Under the pieces are notes generated by a model that was given only the letters and a program-made list of their open reading frames with translations, was not told the DNA's origin and ran no database searches. Of a stretch of 15,716 nt of DNA, positions 14,031 to 15,716 are shown piece after piece. Made by a program: the position numbers and the translations under genes. The number at the start of each line of letters is the position of its first letter. The first letter of the stretch is position 1. Origin of the DNA: Comamonadaceae bacterium (GTDB lineage Bacteria; Pseudomonadota; Gammaproteobacteria; Burkholderiales; Burkholderiaceae_C); contig JAHEBY010000016.1 of assembly GCA_024642025.1 (NCBI GenBank), positions 1 to 15,716 on the forward strand, in the 5' to 3' direction.

Positions 14031-14962
14031 GGGCGATCATTCTGCCAGCGTTGCCAGCAGTTCCACGCAGCCCGCCAGGTGTTGAGCTGAACCTGCAGGG
14101 TATCGGCGATTTCCACCCCGTATCCACCAGCCATGACAAAGGCAACAGCGATGCGCCGCGACAGACACCACTCGAAAACCATGGTGTCGCGCGCCTTGAG
14201 GCCTTCAAAGCTCAATTTCAAACGCCCCAGCCGGTCGCCCTCATGCGGGTCGGCACCTGCAAGGTAGATAACCAGGCTGGGGGCGACGCGCCGCTCGAGT
14301 TCGGCGAGCGCTGCCGTCAGGGCCTTGAGATAGGCCTCATCGGTGCAACCATCAGGCAGACCCACGTCCAGATCACTTGCCACTTTTCTGAAAGGGAAAT
14401 TGCGCTCGCCGTGCAGGGACAGTGTGAACACACTGTCGTCACCCGCAAAAATGCTGGCGGTGCCATCTCCCTGGTGAACATCCAGGTCGATCACGGCCAC
14501 TTTCAAGGGTTCGCGCCGAGCGCGCCCCCACTCGGCCTGCGCCACTCGTGCCGCCACCGCCGCATCGTTGAACACGCAGAAGCCGCTGCCGCGGTTGGCA
14601 CTGGCGTGATGCGTGCCGCCGGCCATATTGGCCGCAATGCCTTCTTGCAAGGCCGCGCGCACGGCGGCCAGCGTGGCACCTGCCGAGCGCCTGGACCGCT
14701 CTACCATGGCATCGCTCCACGGAAAGCCGATTTCCCGCATGTGCGCGGCGTCGACTCGCCCCTCGCGCATGGCGGCCACATAGTCCGGCGTATGCACCAA
14801 GGCAAGTTCGCCATCAGTCGCGCGAGGCGCCTCCGTCTGCATCACCCCAGGCAATTCGCGAGCCACGGCATCGCGCAACAGTGCATATTTGGCCATTGGA
14901 AACCGGTGCCCAGGCGGCAGGGGCAACACGAAATGGTCCGAGTAGTACGCCTTCATGGCCAC
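14027..14962 (-). CDS. Histone-deacetylase-family (AcuC/HDAC-like) amidohydrolase
   Basis: The protein has 311 residues with the arginase/deacetylase fold. The catalytic His-His pair is in GGTHHA at 115-120 (His118, His119). The zinc ligands are Asp161 and His163 in IDLDVHQGDGT, and Asp238 in AGADPHEGD. The transition-state tyrosine is Tyr281 in GGYG. All key residues are present, so it should be a zinc-dependent (not NAD-dependent) deacylase; substrates could be acyl-lysines, acetylpolyamines or other amides. GTG 14962 is chosen because AGGCGA lies six bases before it; ATG 14956 (MKAYYSDHF) is nearly as good. It is the first gene of the operon and diverges from the phasin gene. Confidence 0.9.
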   Translation of the reverse strand: MAMKAYYSDHFVLPLPPGHRFPMAKYALLRDAVARELPGVMQTEAPRATDGELALVHTPDYVAAMREGRVDAAHMREIGFPWSDAMVERSRRSAGATLAAVRAALQEGIAANMAGGTHHASANRGSGFCVFNDAAVAARVAQAEWGRARREPLKVAVIDLDVHQGDGTASIFAGDDSVFTLSLHGERNFPFRKVASDLDVGLPDGCTDEAYLKALTAALAELERRVAPSLVIYLAGADPHEGDRLGRLKLSFEGLKARDTMVFEWCLSRRIAVAFVMAGGYGVEIADTLQVQLNTWRAAWNCWQRWQNDRP

Positions 14963-15012
14963 ATTGTGTCGCCTGCCCTGAATGGCTCAAATCTAGAAAA
15001 CGGTCTCTAAAA

Positions 15013-15027
15013 TGGTGCACTGCAGCA
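15013..15027. promoter_or_regulatory. PhaR-like operator, copy 1
   Basis: TGGTGCACTGCAGCA fits TGNTGCACTGCANCA, a 15-bp palindrome around C15020. It lies 8 bp upstream of the phasin -35 box and about 50 bp upstream of the deacetylase start, so it could serve both genes. The TGCA/TGCA core resembles PhaR sites described for phasin promoters (from memory). Confidence 0.6.
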
Positions 15028-15035
15028 AAAAAGAC

Positions 15036-15063
15036 TTGCAAGAGCAAGGGATAACCCTATAAT
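15036..15063 (+). promoter_or_regulatory. Sigma-70 promoter of the phasin gene
   Basis: TTGCAA (15036-15041, 4 of 6) and a perfect TATAAT (15058-15063) with 16 bp between. The start would be near 15070, right at the second operator, giving a leader of about 80 bases. Confidence 0.7.
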
Positions 15064-15071
15064 TCAATCCA

Positions 15072-15086
15072 TGCTGCACTGCAACA
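15072..15086. promoter_or_regulatory. PhaR-like operator, copy 2
   Basis: TGCTGCACTGCAACA, the same 15-bp palindrome as at 15013-15027, is centred 59 bp further on (C15079). It covers the expected transcription start of the phasin gene, a typical place for repression. Confidence 0.65.
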
Positions 15087-15149
15087 TAACTCGGGCCAAG
15101 GCCTCGGTTTCAGGGCAGATGTTTTTTAACCTACCTCTTGGAGACCACT

Positions 15150-15692
15150 ATGCTAACCGTCGAACAAATGCTGTCCTCACACAAAGCCAACGTCGAAACC
15201 CTGATGGGCCTGACCACCAAGGCTTTTGAAGGCGTCGAGAAAATTGTTGAACTGAACATGACGGCGTCCAAAGCCGCCCTGGCCGAATCCGGCGAGCACG
15301 CAAAGTCTGTACTGAGCGTCAAAGACGCACAAGAACTGCTGGCCCTGCAATCGAGCCTGTTTCAGCCTTTGGCTGAAAAAACCGCTGCGTATGGCCGTCA
15401 CCTGTATGACATCACCTCGGGTTCAACCGCCGAGTTCAGCAAGGCTTTTGAAGGCCAGGCTGCTGATGCACAAAAGAAATTCATGAGCATGGTCGATACT
15501 GCCGCCAAAAACGCGCCAGCCGGTTCCGAGACCGCCGTTGCCGTAATGAAAAGTGCCGTGGCTGCTGCCAACAACGCGCTTGAGTCGGTTCAAAAGGCCG
15601 TCAAGCAGGCCAATGAAGTGACCGAAGCCAATATTGCTGCCGTTACGGCCACTGCGGTAAACGCAACGAAGCAGGCCTCCAAAAAGCGCTGA
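15150..15692 (+). CDS. phaP: Phasin family protein (PHB granule coat)
   Basis: The protein has 180 residues, close to the usual 180-190 of beta-proteobacterial PhaP1. It starts MLTVEQMLSSHKANVETLMG, the standard phasin opening (often with 'QxxAxxKAxxE'). ALQSSLFQPLAEKTAAYGRHLYDI at about 70-93 is the family core. The C-terminal third is rich in Ala, Lys, Val and Asn, ending KQASKKR. The whole protein is amphipathic helix with no Cys or Trp, as expected for a protein that coats polyhydroxybutyrate granules. GGAG seven bases before ATG 15150 sets the start; an in-frame TTG at 15138 overlaps that site. No terminator is visible in the 24 bases left. Confidence 0.93.
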   Translation: MLTVEQMLSSHKANVETLMGLTTKAFEGVEKIVELNMTASKAALAESGEHAKSVLSVKDAQELLALQSSLFQPLAEKTAAYGRHLYDITSGSTAEFSKAFEGQAADAQKKFMSMVDTAAKNAPAGSETAVAVMKSAVAAANNALESVQKAVKQANEVTEANIAAVTATAVNATKQASKKR

Positions 15693-15716
15693 ATCGTAAA
15701 TTAATTGCCTTAACTG

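Noticed and set aside
13877..15010. 377-codon + strand open frame opposite the thioesterase and deacetylase genes
   Set aside because: The opposite strand carries intact catalytic motifs of two families; this frame shows no domain and crosses gene boundaries.

Overview
The window looks like ordinary chromosome of a beta-proteobacterium, most probably Comamonadaceae (Polaromonas/Rhodoferax-like). This is inferred from the base composition, the beta-type elongation factor P end, a PHB phasin with a PhaR-like operator, and a pair of short intergenic repeats of a type I recall from that family. I see no mobile element, CRISPR array, tRNA or rRNA. Genes are dense, often overlap by 4 bases, and almost all can be assigned to families.

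Left edge (1-1348). The 3' end of efp on the + strand ends in a clean hairpin terminator. Facing it is a minus-strand membrane-anchored alpha/beta hydrolase. Its reading frame has no stop before the window edge: it runs through the terminator and stays open antisense to efp. A 160-bp divergent spacer separates it from the next gene.

Nucleotide/ribose block (1349-5879, + strand). An AMP-phosphorylase-like (type 2 'thymidine phosphorylase') gene is followed 4 bp later by a short, archaeal-like PRPP synthetase. Then come a promoter with an 8-bp inverted repeat and a four-gene run: DUF883/YqjD, holin-like/YqjE, YqjK-like, and a LOG-family nucleotide phosphoribohydrolase. The pair plus LOG would handle NMPs, ribose phosphates and PRPP.

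Middle (5891-9030). A minus-strand pair, rmuC then an MFS transporter, overlaps by 11 bp. A small DUF1304 membrane protein lies on the + strand.

Right half (9076-15692). A minus-strand 2-hydroxyacid dehydrogenase stands alone. A five-gene minus-strand operon then reads, in transcription order: HDAC-family deacetylase, 4HBT thioesterase, nitroreductase, nicotinate phosphoribosyltransferase, NhaD-like Na+/H+ antiporter. Its junctions are 4-bp overlaps or gaps of at most 5 bp. Divergent from it is a phasin gene whose promoter is flanked by two copies of a 15-bp palindrome, probably PhaR operators.

The strongest leads are the AMP phosphorylase/PRPP synthetase pair, the twin phasin operators shared with the deacetylase operon, the 59-bp interspersed repeat, and the stop-less hydrolase frame.
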